From Actinospica acidithermotolerans (lineage in GTDB: Bacteria; Actinomycetota; Actinomycetes; Streptomycetales; Catenulisporaceae), in NCBI RefSeq assembly GCF_018139625.1, contig NZ_JAGSOH010000010.1:1-64000 (forward strand): 64,000 bases of DNA, in the 5' to 3' direction. Positions 27,925 through 38,195 of the stretch are shown piece after piece (position 1 is the first letter of the stretch; every line of letters starts with the position of its first letter). Position numbers and translations under genes: made by a program. The notes under the pieces are model-generated. The model was not told the origin of the DNA. It did no database searches and was given only the letters and a program-made list of their open reading frames with translations.

Positions 27925-27973
27925 TCACCCTGACGGGTGAGGACGGCCGAACCGTACCTCACCCGTTCGGGTG
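27925..27973. promoter_or_regulatory. Pair of GGGTG inverted repeats between the two sigma-like genes
   Basis: TCACCC-TGAC-GGGTGA (27925-27940) and CACCCG-TT-CGGGTG (27960-27973) share arms and lie in the 141-bp gap. They may be operators for the gene starting at 27871 or weak terminators for the gene ending at 28013. Confidence 0.4.
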
Positions 27974-28012
27974 GATAGAGATAATGCGGCGTCATGGCCG
28001 CGAATGGCCTGA

Positions 28013-29329
28013 TCAGTTGCAGGACTTGGAGGTGACAGGCGACGCGGACGTCGTAGTCGTCGGGGACATGGACGTCGTCGTGTATACCGGCGACGCGCTG
28101 TCCGAAGGCGTGACCGTGATGGTGACCGGCACCGATGTCTTCACTGTCACCGTCTTGGTGGTCGTCACGGTGACGCACGTTGTCGTCTTCGTCGTCGGAG
28201 CTGCCGCGGTCGTTGCCGTCGTCTGCTGCCCCGCTGCCGTCGTCACCGTCGTCGCCGCCGCGCTGCTCGTCGTCGCCGAGGCCGAGGCGCTCGCCGACGT
28301 GCTCGCGCTGCCGCTCGCGCTCGACGCCGCCAGCTCCGCGTACGTCGACGCCGTGCTCACCGAGCCGCCGGTCGACGACGAGGTGGTCGTGACGTCCGCG
28401 GATGCCGCCGGGTGGTCGTTCGTCATGTACATCACCAGCGCCACCGCGCAGGCCGCGGCGGCCACCAGGCCCGCGCCGGGCAGCATCCACTTCTTGACCG
28501 CGGAGAAGCCGCCGCCGCCGCGGCCGCCGCCGGTCGGGAAGCCGTTCGCGTCGAACTTGCCGGAGCGCTCCACGATCTGCTCCGCGAACGCGGCGCCCGC
28601 CGGGTCGCGCAGCGCCTCGAGCACCCGCGAGCGGACGCCGGGCGGCATGAACGCGTGCGGCAGCTCCTCGAACAGCCGCAGCGGACGGCGGTTGCGGATC
28701 GCGTCGCCGCAGACCGCGCAGCCCTCGACGTGCTTGCTCGCCGCGCGCAGCCAGACGGGGACGCCCTTGCCGTCGATCTCGTCGAACTGCCGGCCGGCCT
28801 GCGCCGCCTCGTCGCAGCGCGGCTCGCCGGTGCGGGCCGCGAGCACGACCAGCAGCGCGGTCTCCAGGTCGGCCTGCGCCCGCGTCACCTCGACGGCTAT
28901 CCCCGACTCGTCGCGGCCGAGCACCAGCGCGAGGTCGTTGTCCACCAGGCGGTGCCGGAAGGCCAGGTCGAGCAGCTCGCGCTCCTCCGGCTCCAGCATC
29001 GAGTAGACGTCGAGCGCCAGCCGCGCCAGCCGGTCGCCGCGGGCCGCGCTGGCGGCGTCGGCGGGGGCGTCGTCGCTGATGCCGACGCGGTCGCACTCGG
29101 CCCGCGCCAGTGCGTACAGCCAGGCGCCGAACTCCTCCGGCTCGGCCAGCTCGCGGATCCGGTTGACGGCCACGATGAAGGTGTCGCGCAGTGCGTCGGC
29201 GGCCAGCCGGGGGTCGGCCAGCAACTCGTGGCAGTACGCGTACAGCCTGGTGCCGTAAACGTCATAGACCTGCCCCGCCGCCAGCCGGTCGCCGGCCCGC
29301 AGGGTGGTCACCAAATCCCGGTCGCTCAC
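28013..29329 (-). CDS. Sigma-70-like / zinc anti-sigma / transmembrane protein with Ser/Thr-rich exterior
   Basis: About 438 residues and the same plan as its neighbour. Region-2-like residues run about 1-80 (AGQVYDVYGTRLYAYCHELL, GAWLYALARAECDRV), and region-4-like 110-165 (LEPEERELLDLAFRHRLVDN). The zinc anti-sigma motif HX3CX2C is H200, C204 and C207 (SKHVEGCAVCGDA). The membrane span is KWMLPGAGLVAAAACAVALV. The exterior is about 135 residues of Ser, Thr, Ala and Val, likely O-glycosylated or wall-spanning. GTG 29329 is chosen where the sigma homology begins. Function unknown. Confidence 0.76.
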   Translation of the reverse strand: MSDRDLVTTLRAGDRLAAGQVYDVYGTRLYAYCHELLADPRLAADALRDTFIVAVNRIRELAEPEEFGAWLYALARAECDRVGISDDAPADAASAARGDRLARLALDVYSMLEPEERELLDLAFRHRLVDNDLALVLGRDESGIAVEVTRAQADLETALLVVLAARTGEPRCDEAAQAGRQFDEIDGKGVPVWLRAASKHVEGCAVCGDAIRNRRPLRLFEELPHAFMPPGVRSRVLEALRDPAGAAFAEQIVERSGKFDANGFPTGGGRGGGGFSAVKKWMLPGAGLVAAAACAVALVMYMTNDHPAASADVTTTSSSTGGSVSTASTYAELAASSASGSASTSASASASATTSSAAATTVTTAAGQQTTATTAAAPTTKTTTCVTVTTTKTVTVKTSVPVTITVTPSDSASPVYTTTSMSPTTTTSASPVTSKSCN

Positions 29330-29608
29330 GGCACAGGACGCTAAGCCATGACTTGAATTGAAATCCACTGCGCGGGTGCAAACGTTATCTCGCCTTGCCG
29401 GAAAGATCCGGAAATACCCGGAAAGTTCACCGGGCGCGTTCCTGCCACGCCCGCGGTCCACCGTCCGCCGTCCACGCCCGCGGTCCACCGTCCGCCGTCC
29501 GCGACCGCAGCCGCGTCCACGTCACCCGGCACGCCGTGCCGCCGCCACGCCGCAGCCGCCGCCGGGCCCTCGCCGCGCTGTCGGCGCCTGCCTATACCTT
29601 CTTGTCTC

Positions 29609-30994
29609 ATGGCGAACTCGACGAAACCCGCTCGCCCGGGCTACCGCTGCGCCGAATGCGGCGTGACCACGGCGAAGTGGCTCGGCCGCTGCCCGGAGTG
29701 CCAGGCCTGGGGCACTCTCGAGGAGCTCGGCGTGCCCAAGCCGCGCACGGTGAAGGCGGGACCGGTCTCCGCGCCGGCCCGGCCGATCGGGCAGGTCGAC
29801 GCCACGATGGCCAAGGCCCGCGCGACCGGCGTGGACGAGCTCGACCGGGTGCTCGGCGGCGGCCTGGTGCCGGGCGCCGTGGTGCTGCTCGCCGGGGAGC
29901 CCGGCGTCGGCAAGTCGACGCTGCTGCTGGAGGTGGCCGCCGCGTGCGCCGGGGGCGAGCGGCCCGCCCTCGTCGTCACCGGCGAGGAGTCGGCGGCCCA
30001 GGTCCGCTCGCGCGCGGACCGCATCGGCGCCCTGCACGAGGACCTCTACCTCGCCGCGGAGACCGACCTGTCCGCTGTACTCGGCCAGATCGAGGCGGTC
30101 GAGCCGGGCCTGCTGATCCTGGACTCGGTGCAGACGGTCGCCTCGGCCGAGGTGGACGGCGTGCCCGGCGGCATCACCCAGGTGCGCGAGGTGTGCGCGG
30201 CGCTGATCCGGATCGCCAAGGAGAAGGACCTCGCCACCATCCTGGTCGGCCACGTCACCAAGGACGGCAACATCGCCGGCCCGCGCGTGCTCGAGCACCT
30301 GGTCGACGTGGTCCTGCAGTTCGAGGGCGACCGGCACTCCACCCTGCGCATCGTGCGCGCGGTGAAGAACCGCTACGGCCCGACCGACGAGATCGGCTGC
30401 TTCGAGATGCGGGAGTCGGGGATCAAGGGCCTGCCCGATCCCTCAGGCCTCTTCCTGTCGCAGCGCTCCGACCCGGTCCCCGGCACCTGCGTGACCGTCA
30501 CCCTGGAGGGCCGCCGGCCGCTGGTCTGCGAGGTGCAGGCGCTGGTCGCGCCCTCTCCGCTGCCGCAGCCGCGGCGGGCCACGTCAGGGCTCGACGGCTC
30601 CCGGGTGTCCATGGTGATGGCCGTGCTGGAGCGGCGCGGCCGGGTGCCGCTGGCCAAGAACGACGTGTTCGCGGCGACGGTCGGCGGGGTGCGGCTGGTC
30701 GACCCGGCCGCGGATCTGGCCGTGGCGCTGGCGATGACGACCGCCGCGATCGACGCGCCGCTGCCGCCGACGGTCGCGGCCTTCGGCGAGCTCGGCCTCG
30801 CCGGGGAGGTGCGGCCGGTCGCCGGTCTGGCCCGGCGGCTGTCCGAGGCGGCCAGGCTCGGCTTCAAGACGGCGCTCGTGCCGCGGCCGGCGCCGGGCGG
30901 CGAGACGGTCAGGCCGCCCGCCGGGATGCGCGTCGTCGAGGTCTCCGACATCGCCGACTCGCTTGCCGCCCTGCATACGATGATCAGCCGCTAG
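29609..30994 (+). CDS. radA: DNA repair ATPase RadA
   Basis: RadA is a RecA-like ATPase that drives branch migration during recombinational repair. The product has 461 residues. The N-terminal four-cysteine zinc finger is YRCAECG...RCPECQAWG (C14, C17, C28, C31). Walker [10 protein letters not shown] is at 96-104, the KNRYG motif follows, and the Lon-like C-terminal domain is complete. No clear ribosome site precedes ATG 29609; TATACC at 29593-29598 could give a very short leader. disA lies downstream on the same strand, as is typical. Confidence 0.96.
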   Translation: MANSTKPARPGYRCAECGVTTAKWLGRCPECQAWGTLEELGVPKPRTVKAGPVSAPARPIGQVDATMAKARATGVDELDRVLGGGLVPGAVVLLAGEPGVGKSTLLLEVAAACAGGERPALVVTGEESAAQVRSRADRIGALHEDLYLAAETDLSAVLGQIEAVEPGLLILDSVQTVASAEVDGVPGGITQVREVCAALIRIAKEKDLATILVGHVTKDGNIAGPRVLEHLVDVVLQFEGDRHSTLRIVRAVKNRYGPTDEIGCFEMRESGIKGLPDPSGLFLSQRSDPVPGTCVTVTLEGRRPLVCEVQALVAPSPLPQPRRATSGLDGSRVSMVMAVLERRGRVPLAKNDVFAATVGGVRLVDPAADLAVALAMTTAAIDAPLPPTVAAFGELGLAGEVRPVAGLARRLSEAARLGFKTALVPRPAPGGETVRPPAGMRVVEVSDIADSLAALHTMISR

Positions 30995-31046
30995 AATCGG
31001 GTACAGCGATTCGGTACAGCTATCGACCGCAGTGATTCGGGACAGC
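30994..31046 (+). repeat. Three 13-14-nt direct repeats between radA and disA
   Basis: GAATCGGGTACAGC (30994-31007), GATTCGGTACAGC (31008-31020) and GATTCGGGACAGC (31034-31046). The first two are contiguous and the third is 26 bp after the second. They could bind a regulator of disA or arise from slippage. Confidence 0.6.
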
Positions 31047-31124
31047 GAGCCAACCGTCCCGGCCCGCGGCATCGGCGCCATCCGATGCCCACGAACCAAG
31101 CCCGGAAGCAACGGAGCGTCCCGC

Positions 31125-32216
31125 ATGGCAGCCACCGACCCCACGGACCAGGATCTGCAGCGCTCGACGCTCGCCACGCTGGCTCCCGGCACCCCGCTGC
31201 GCGAGGGTCTCGAGCGAATCCTGCGCGGGCGCACGGGCGCGCTCATCGTGCTGGGCTTCGACAAGACGGTCGAGTCGATCTGCACCGGCGGCTTCGTGCT
31301 GGACGTCGAGTTCTCCGCCACCCGGGTCCGCGAGCTGTCGAAGATGGACGGCGCCGTGGTGCTCACCCGGGACGGGGCGCGGATCGTGCGGGCCGGCGTG
31401 CAGCTGGTCCCGGACCCGGCGATCCCGACCGTGGAGACCGGCACCCGGCACCGCACCGCCGAGCGGGTCAGCAAGCAGACCGGCCTGCCGGTGGTCTCGG
31501 TCAGCCAGTCGATGCAGCTGATCGCGCTCTACCACCAGGGCGTGCGGACCGTGCTGGAGGACTCGAACGCGATCCTGTCCAAGGCCAACCAGGCGCTGGC
31601 CACCCTGGAGCGGTACAAGCTGCGGCTCGACGAGGTGGCGGGCACCCTCTCCGCGCTGGAGATCGAGGACCTGGTGACGGTCCGCGACGTGGCCCAGGTG
31701 GCGCAGCGCCTTGAGATGGTCCGCCGGATCGCCCAGGAGATCGAGGGCTACGTGGTGCAGCTCGGCGTGGACGGCCGGCTGCTGGAGCTCCAGCTGGACG
31801 AGCTGGTCGCCGGCGTGGACACCGACCGCGAGCTGGTGGCCAGGGACTACCTGATCGAGCGGACCGGCCGGCGCGCGAAGACCGTGCCGGAGACGGTGGC
31901 GGACCTCGACGCGCTGGACCGCGGCGAGCTGCTCGAGCTCGGCGCCGTCGCCCGCGCCCTCGGCTTCTCCGGCAGCTCGGAGGCGCTGGACGGCGCCGCC
32001 TCGCCGCGCGGCTACCGGCTGCTGGCCAAGGTGCCGCGGCTGCCCGGCACGGTCATCGACCGGCTCGTCGACCACTTCGGCGGGCTGCAGAAGCTGCTGG
32101 CCGCCTCGGTCGCCGACCTGCAGGCGGTGGAGGGCGTCGGCGAGACCCGGGCCAGGACCGTGCGCGAGGGCCTGTCCCGGCTGGCCGAGTCCTCGATCCT
32201 GGAGCGCTACGTCTGA
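31125..32216 (+). CDS. disA: DNA integrity scanning protein, diadenylate cyclase DisA
   Basis: DisA makes c-di-AMP from two ATP. The product has 363 residues. The N-terminal DAC domain holds the DGA motif (D75-A77, KMDGAVVLT) and RHR motif (108-110, [15 protein letters not shown]). A helical linker and a C-terminal helix-hairpin-helix DNA-binding domain ([19 protein letters not shown]) complete the octamer architecture. ATG 31125 has GGAG 9 nt upstream. Confidence 0.96.
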   Translation: MAATDPTDQDLQRSTLATLAPGTPLREGLERILRGRTGALIVLGFDKTVESICTGGFVLDVEFSATRVRELSKMDGAVVLTRDGARIVRAGVQLVPDPAIPTVETGTRHRTAERVSKQTGLPVVSVSQSMQLIALYHQGVRTVLEDSNAILSKANQALATLERYKLRLDEVAGTLSALEIEDLVTVRDVAQVAQRLEMVRRIAQEIEGYVVQLGVDGRLLELQLDELVAGVDTDRELVARDYLIERTGRRAKTVPETVADLDALDRGELLELGAVARALGFSGSSEALDGAASPRGYRLLAKVPRLPGTVIDRLVDHFGGLQKLLAASVADLQAVEGVGETRARTVREGLSRLAESSILERYV

Positions 32217-32245
32217 CGCTGACGCCGGATCACCGGCCGCGGGCC

Positions 32246-33016
32246 TCAGTCGAGGATGAACTCCACGGCGCTGGTGGTGATCCCGTTCGCCTCGGCGTTC
32301 ACCGTGTACGTGCCCTGCGGGACGGTCGGCAGCTTGGAGACCGGGCAGGTGGTGCCCTGCGTCTCCCAGCGCTTCCACACGACCGGGAAGCTCTGCGCGT
32401 CGCCCGGCCCGAGCACCCGTAGGTCGCTGGCGCCGGAGCAGACCTCGGAGGTCCAGATCGGCTTGGTCGTGCCGAGCGGCATCACGCTCACCACGAGGCC
32501 CTTGCCGGAGACGTCCACGGTGCAGTTGGCCGAGCCGGTGTCGGTCGCCGAGATCTTGAAGGTGGGGTAGGTGCCGGCCGGGTACTGCACGGTCCCGGAG
32601 GACGAGGTGCGGTCCAGCGCGATCGTCAGGCTCAGCGCGCAGCCGGCCTCGGCGCCGGACGCGGCCTGCGTCGCGCCCGCTCTCAAACTCGACCCGGCGC
32701 TACCGCTCGCGGAGGCCGTCCCCGTGCCGCCGCTCCCGGCCCCGGCGCTGCCGGTGGTGACCGTGCCGGTCGGGTAGGAGTTCCCGGGCGGCCCGGACGC
32801 CGTCTCGCTCGACCCCGGCGTGATGACCCCGGTCGGGCTGGAGCTCGCCGTGTTCCCGGCGCCGGGTCCGGCCGTGTTCTGCGGGGAGCCGGAGGTGCCG
32901 GAGCACGCGTACGCCACCAGCGCTATCGTGAACAGCGGGATTCCGAGCAGCACGATGCGCCGCCGCCAGTAGACCGAGGCAGGCAGCGGACCCACCGGAT
33001 TGCGGAAGGTTCCCAC
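32246..33016 (-). CDS. Membrane-anchored exported protein of unknown function
   Basis: A 256-residue protein: a short basic cytoplasmic end (YWRRR), one hydrophobic span (IVLLGIPLFTIALVAYAC), a Gly/Ser/Thr-rich linker of about 80 residues and a C-terminal beta-rich domain with four cysteines (GCALSLTIAL, SANCTVDV, SEVCSGA, GTTCPVS). A homologue occupies the same place between disA and mutY in Streptomyces. GTG 33016 has AAGGTGA upstream. Confidence 0.8.
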   Translation of the reverse strand: MGTFRNPVGPLPASVYWRRRIVLLGIPLFTIALVAYACSGTSGSPQNTAGPGAGNTASSSPTGVITPGSSETASGPPGNSYPTGTVTTGSAGAGSGGTGTASASGSAGSSLRAGATQAASGAEAGCALSLTIALDRTSSSGTVQYPAGTYPTFKISATDTGSANCTVDVSGKGLVVSVMPLGTTKPIWTSEVCSGASDLRVLGPGDAQSFPVVWKRWETQGTTCPVSKLPTVPQGTYTVNAEANGITTSAVEFILD

Positions 33017-33082
33017 GGGACGTCACCTTAGGGCATGCGAGAGAGACTGCGCCGGATGTTCAGTGTGCGTTTTCGATGATGG

Positions 33083-33094
33083 GAGAATATTCTC
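33083..33094. promoter_or_regulatory. AT-rich perfect palindrome overlapping the mutY ribosome site
   Basis: GAGAATATTCTC is a perfect 12-bp palindrome ending at the base before ATG 33095. It overlaps the GGGAG ribosome site and stands out from the GC-rich context. It could be an operator; it does not match the actinobacterial SOS box. Confidence 0.4.
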
Positions 33095-33958
33095 ATGTCC
33101 GTCATCGAAGTCACTCTCGGGTGGTACGCCGAGCATCGCCGCGACCTGCCCTGGCGGCGGCCGGAGGCGGGCGCCTGGGGTGTGCTGGTGAGCGAGTTCA
33201 TGCTGCAGCAGACACCGGTCAACCGGGTCCTGCCGGTGTATCAGGCCTGGCTGGAGCGCTGGCCGAAGCCCGGTGACCTGGCCGCCGAATCCAGCGGCGA
33301 GGCCGTGCGCGCCTGGGGCAGGCTCGGCTATCCGCGGCGCGCGCTGCGGCTGCACGCGGCCGCCGCGGCGATCGCGGAGCGGCACGGCGGGGTCGTGCCG
33401 GCCGAATACGAGGAACTCAGGGCTCTGCCGGGCGTCGGCGACTACACGGCGGCGGCGGTCGCCTCCTTCGCGTACGGCCGCCGGCACGCCGTGCTCGACA
33501 CGAACGTGCGCCGGGTGCTGGCCCGCGCGTACTCCGGGGAGCAGTACCCTGCGACGTCGGTCAGCGCGGCCGAGCGCGCGCTGGCGGTGAGCCTGCTGCC
33601 CGAGGAGCCGTCGCGGGCCGCCGCGTGGGCCGCGGCCTCGATGGAGCTCGGCGCGCTGATCTGCACCGCCAAGAACCCCCGCTGCGCGGCGTGCCCGGCC
33701 GCCGAGCTGTGCGCCTGGCGGAAGGCCGGGCGCCCCGAGCACACCGGCCCCGCGCGCAAGGGCCAGAGCTACGCGGGCACGGACCGGCAGTGCCGCGGCG
33801 CGCTGCTCGCCGTGCTCAGGCAGGCGCACGCGCCGGTCGAGGCGGACGTGCTGTTCGCCGCGTGGGCCGACGAGGCGCAGCGCGGCAGGGCGCTGCGCAG
33901 CCTGCTGGAGGACGGCCTGGCCGTGCGGACCGCCGGGAATCAGTACAGCCTCCCCTGA
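33095..33958 (+). CDS. mutY: A/G-specific adenine DNA glycosylase MutY
   Basis: MutY removes adenine mispaired with 8-oxoguanine. The product has 287 residues. It has catalytic E34 (SEFMLQQTPV), HhH motif LPGVGDYTAAAVASFAYG, catalytic D135 (LDTNVRR) and the [4Fe-4S] ligands C190, C197, C200 and C206. The C-terminal NUDIX-like 8-oxoG recognition domain of long MutY is replaced by a short region, which is common in actinobacteria. GGGAG precedes ATG 33095. Confidence 0.95.
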   Translation: MSVIEVTLGWYAEHRRDLPWRRPEAGAWGVLVSEFMLQQTPVNRVLPVYQAWLERWPKPGDLAAESSGEAVRAWGRLGYPRRALRLHAAAAAIAERHGGVVPAEYEELRALPGVGDYTAAAVASFAYGRRHAVLDTNVRRVLARAYSGEQYPATSVSAAERALAVSLLPEEPSRAAAWAAASMELGALICTAKNPRCAACPAAELCAWRKAGRPEHTGPARKGQSYAGTDRQCRGALLAVLRQAHAPVEADVLFAAWADEAQRGRALRSLLEDGLAVRTAGNQYSLP

Positions 33959-34020
33959 GCCATCGCCGCCGAAACGCATTCCGGGAGCTTCCAGTCGCGA
34001 TCTCCCGGTAACCTTGGACT

Positions 34021-35421
34021 GTGACTCTCCGCCTTTACGACACCGCCACACGCAGCGTGCGTGACTTTGTCCCGTTGGTTCCGGGCAAGGTCTCGGTCTA
34101 CGGCTGCGGGCTGACTGTCCAGGGCGCGCCCCACGTCGGGCACATCCGCTTCGGTCTGGTCTTCGACGTGCTGACGCGCTGGCTCGAGTACCGCGGGTTC
34201 GAGGTCACCTACTGCCGCAACGTCACCGACATCGACGACAAGATCCTGCGCAAGGCGGCCGAGCAGGGCGTCGAGTACTGGCGGGTGGCCAGCAGGTACG
34301 AGCGCGAGGCGACCGCCGCCTACACGCTGCTCGGCTGCCGTCCGCCGACCGTCGAGCCGCGCGCGACCGGCCACATCCCCGAGATGATCGCGATGACCGC
34401 CGAGCTGATCGAGCGCGGGCACGCGTACCCGGCGAACGGCGACGTCTACTTCGACGTGCGCTCCTTCCCGGAGTACGGCGCGCTCTCCAACCAGAAGCTC
34501 GACGACATGCTGAGCGCGGACGACGCCGATCCGAAGAACGCCAAGCGGGACCCGCGCGACTTCACGCTGTGGAAGGGCGCCAAGCCGGGCGAGCCGTTCT
34601 GGGAGAGCCCCTGGGGTCCGGGCCGTCCTGGCTGGCACCTGGAGTGCTCGGCCATGACGCACAAGTACCTCGGCCAGGCCTTCGACATCCACGGCGGCGG
34701 CATCGACCTGATCTTCCCGCACCACGAGAACGAGATCGCCCAGTCCAAGGCGGCCGGCGACGAGTTCGCCCGGTACTGGCTGCACAACGCCTGGGTGACC
34801 GTCAAGGACGCGAAGATGGGCAAGTCGCTCGGCAACGCGATGAACGTCGAGGAGGTGGCCCGGCGGCACCGTCCGGTGGTGCTGCGCTACTACCTCGCGT
34901 CCCCGCACTACCGCTCCATGGTCGAGTACTCGGAAGAGGCGATCGAGGAGGCGGCCGTCGCGTACGGCCGGATCGAGCAGTTCGTCACCCGGGCGATCGA
35001 GCTCGCCGGGCTGGTCGAGCCGTCCCCCGAGGTCCCGGCCGAGTTCGCCGCGGCGATGGACGACGACCTGGGCGTTCCGCAGGCGATGGCCGTCCTGCAC
35101 AACACCGTGCGCGCCGGCAACGTGGCGCTGGCGGCGGGCGACAAGGAGGCCGCGGCGCAGCGGCTGGCCGAGACCCGGGCGATGCTCGGCGTGCTCGGAC
35201 TCGACCCGCTGGCCGAGCCGTGGGCCGACGAGACGGCGGGCGGCGCGGCGGCGGACCTGCGGGAGACCGTGGGCAAGCTGGTCGCCGTCGCGCTGGAGCA
35301 GCGGCAGGCCGCGCGGTCCCGCAAGGACTTCGCCGCGGCCGACGCGATCCGCGCCCAGCTGGGCGCGGCCGGGGTCCAGATCGAGGACACCCCGGCCGGA
35401 CCGCGCTGGTCGCTCGGCTGA
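34021..35421 (+). CDS. cysS: Cysteinyl-tRNA synthetase
   Basis: CysS charges tRNA-Cys. The product has 466 residues, a class I synthetase. The HIGH motif is PHVGH (36-40), the KMSKS motif is KMGKSLGN, and C29 begins the zinc site. [14 protein letters not shown] and [19 protein letters not shown] are diagnostic for CysS and exclude MshC by overall length and C-terminal domain. GTG 34021 starts 62 bp after mutY; rlmB follows at 35482. Confidence 0.96.
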   Translation: MTLRLYDTATRSVRDFVPLVPGKVSVYGCGLTVQGAPHVGHIRFGLVFDVLTRWLEYRGFEVTYCRNVTDIDDKILRKAAEQGVEYWRVASRYEREATAAYTLLGCRPPTVEPRATGHIPEMIAMTAELIERGHAYPANGDVYFDVRSFPEYGALSNQKLDDMLSADDADPKNAKRDPRDFTLWKGAKPGEPFWESPWGPGRPGWHLECSAMTHKYLGQAFDIHGGGIDLIFPHHENEIAQSKAAGDEFARYWLHNAWVTVKDAKMGKSLGNAMNVEEVARRHRPVVLRYYLASPHYRSMVEYSEEAIEEAAVAYGRIEQFVTRAIELAGLVEPSPEVPAEFAAAMDDDLGVPQAMAVLHNTVRAGNVALAAGDKEAAAQRLAETRAMLGVLGLDPLAEPWADETAGGAAADLRETVGKLVAVALEQRQAARSRKDFAAADAIRAQLGAAGVQIEDTPAGPRWSLG

Positions 35422-35481
35422 AGCGGGCCGGGCAGCGCATTGAAGAAGACGTAGTGACCACCCATCAGAAAGGCCCGCATC

Positions 35482-36483
35482 ATGGCAGGCGGTAAGGGCG
35501 GCGGCCTCGGCGGGCGCGGCAACAAGGCGGGATCCTCGCGCAAGGGCGCGCAGAAGGGCTCGGGCGGCCAGCGCCGCCAGAGCCTCGAGGGCAAGGGCCC
35601 GACGCCGAAGGCGGTGGACCGGACCAAGCACCCGGCCGCGAAGCGCGCCGCGGCGGCCGCCAAGCGCGCGGCCGGCACCGGCGGCGGCCGGGGCCAGCGC
35701 CCCAAGGTCCCGTACAAGGCGAACCGTCAGATCAGCGAGCTGATCGCGGGCCGCAACTCGGTGGTCGAGGCGCTGCGCGCCGAGATCCCGGCGACCACGC
35801 TGTACGTGGCCGCGCAAATCGACATCGACGACCGCGTGCGCGAGGCCATCACCCTGGCCACGCAGCGCGCGCTGCCGATCCTCGAGGTCTCGCGCCAGGA
35901 GGTGGACCGGCTGACCGACGGCGCCATCCACCAGGGCGTCGCGCTGCAGATCCCGCAGTACGAGTACGCGCACCCGGACGATCTCGTGGTGCGCGCCCAG
36001 GACGCGGGCGACACCCCGCTGATCGTCGCCCTCGATGGCGTCACCGACCCCCGCAACCTCGGCGCGGTCATCCGTTCGGCGGCGGCCTTCGGCGCCCACG
36101 GCGTCGTCGTCCCCGAACGGCGTAGCGCGGGCATGACCGCGGGCGCCTGGAAGACCTCAGCGGGCGCCGCCGCGCGCCTGCCTGTCGCCCAGGCCGGGAA
36201 CCTGACCCGGACCCTCGAGTCGTACCGGAAGCAGGGCCTGACCGTCGTCGGCCTGGCCGCCGGCGGCACCCTCGACCTGGCCGACCTGGAGGCGGGCAGC
36301 GACCCGCTGGTGCTGGTCGTCGGCGCGGAGGACAAGGGCCTGTCCCGCCTCGTGGAGCAGACCTGCGACCTGACGGTCCGCATCCCGATCGCCGCCGCGA
36401 CCGAGTCGCTCAACGCCGGCGTGGCCGCCGCGATCTCCCTCTACGAGGTGGCCCAGCGCCGCAAGAACGCCGGCCGCCTGTAG
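35482..36483 (+). CDS. rlmB: 23S rRNA (guanosine-2'-O-)-methyltransferase RlmB (TrmH/SpoU family)
   Basis: A 333-residue protein. An N-terminal extension of about 80 residues is rich in Gly, Lys and Arg (likely RNA-binding). The substrate-binding domain starts at ISELIAGRNSVVEALRAE. The SPOUT knot motifs are ALDGVTDPRNLGAVIRSAAA, LVLVVGAEDKGLSRLV and VRIPIAAATESLNAGVAAAI. It methylates a 23S rRNA guanosine. Coupled with cysS as in Streptomyces. Confidence 0.93.
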   Translation: MAGGKGGGLGGRGNKAGSSRKGAQKGSGGQRRQSLEGKGPTPKAVDRTKHPAAKRAAAAAKRAAGTGGGRGQRPKVPYKANRQISELIAGRNSVVEALRAEIPATTLYVAAQIDIDDRVREAITLATQRALPILEVSRQEVDRLTDGAIHQGVALQIPQYEYAHPDDLVVRAQDAGDTPLIVALDGVTDPRNLGAVIRSAAAFGAHGVVVPERRSAGMTAGAWKTSAGAAARLPVAQAGNLTRTLESYRKQGLTVVGLAAGGTLDLADLEAGSDPLVLVVGAEDKGLSRLVEQTCDLTVRIPIAAATESLNAGVAAAISLYEVAQRRKNAGRL

Positions 36484-36552
36484 ATCCGCCGCTCGACGAG
36501 AATCCGCCGCCCAGCGAGAATCCATCGCTCGACGAAATCCGCCGCTCAAGGC
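36484..36552 (+). repeat. Four degenerate 16-nt direct repeats after rlmB
   Basis: Copies at 36484, 36502, 36520 and 36537 begin ATCCGCCGCTCGACGA or a near match, with period 18, 18 and 17. They fill the gap between the rlmB stop and the terminator. Confidence 0.75.
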
Positions 36553-36555
36553 GGA

Positions 36556-36589
36556 AGGGCCCCGCCCGGCTGACGCCGGACGGGGCCCT
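36556..36589. terminator. Strong hairpin between rlmB and msiK
   Basis: A 15-bp stem (AGGGCCCCGCCCGGC / GCCGGACGGGGCCCT, one mismatch) with loop TGAC lies between convergent genes. Confidence 0.8.
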
Positions 36590-36608
36590 CCTCGATCTGC
36601 TCCGCTTA

Positions 36609-37694
<1,086 letters not shown>

Positions 37695-37796
37695 GGTGAG
37701 GTACACCCTTTCAACCGGCAGGAACGTGCCGGACGATCCGAGTTGGAAGGTCATGGCCCGCGTACGCCGATGAGGAGGCGAAGCGGACCTTACGTG

Positions 37797-37825
37797 ACCG
37801 TATAGTCTTACGATCCTTTTGCCAA
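37797..37825 (-). promoter_or_regulatory. Predicted housekeeping promoter of msiK
   Basis: On the minus strand, -35 TTGGCA (37820-37825), a 17-nt spacer and -10 TACGGT (37797-37802, pattern TANNNT). This leaves a leader of about 95 nt before ATG 37694. Confidence 0.5.
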
Positions 37826-37930
37826 GAGGCGCGCCCAGCCCTATTCGGCTGTCCGCACCCCCCGGCTCCCGGTACCATGGCAGCGGCCCGCCCACGGCAC
37901 AACCGCCGCCCGCGGCCGACAACCGCATCC

Positions 37931-38003
37931 GCCGGCGTGGCGCAATTGGCAGCGCACCTGTCTTGTAAACAGGTGGTTAGGGGTTCGAGTCCCCTCGTCG
38001 GCT
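37931..38003 (+). tRNA. tRNA-Thr (anticodon UGU)
   Basis: A 73-nt cloverleaf. The acceptor stem is GCCGGCG/CGTCGGC with one G-U pair. The D-arm is GCGC/GCGC with loop AATTGGCA. The anticodon stem CCTGT/ACAGG carries loop CTTGTAA (anticodon TGT). The T-arm is AGGGG-TTCGAGT-CCCCT. CCA is not encoded. A possible -10 TACCAT lies at 37873-37878. Confidence 0.95.
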
Positions 38004-38195
38004 CTCGCTTCCAGCCCTGGTCGATCGACCGGACTCCGGCTCTGCAACGAGAGCCCCGGACCCAACCAGAGCCCCGGGCCCCAGCGAGCTCGTCCTCGAC
38101 GTGTTCGGGTACTGCCAGTAAACGGTGAGTGAAGGGGCTCGCGGGGCGCCTCCGGCGAGCCCCTTGCCGCGTCCGGATGCGGCAGACTGGAGTGC

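Noticed and set aside
33083-33094. LexA/SOS box before mutY
   Set aside because: The actinobacterial SOS box is GAAC-N4-GTTC; GAGAATATTCTC does not fit.
34021-35421. mshC instead of cysS
   Set aside because: The length of 466 residues and the complete C-terminal anticodon-binding region fit CysS, as does the rlmB neighbour.
36484-36552. Possible CRISPR array
   Set aside because: The repeats are 16 nt, degenerate and essentially contiguous with no unique spacers, and no cas genes are present.
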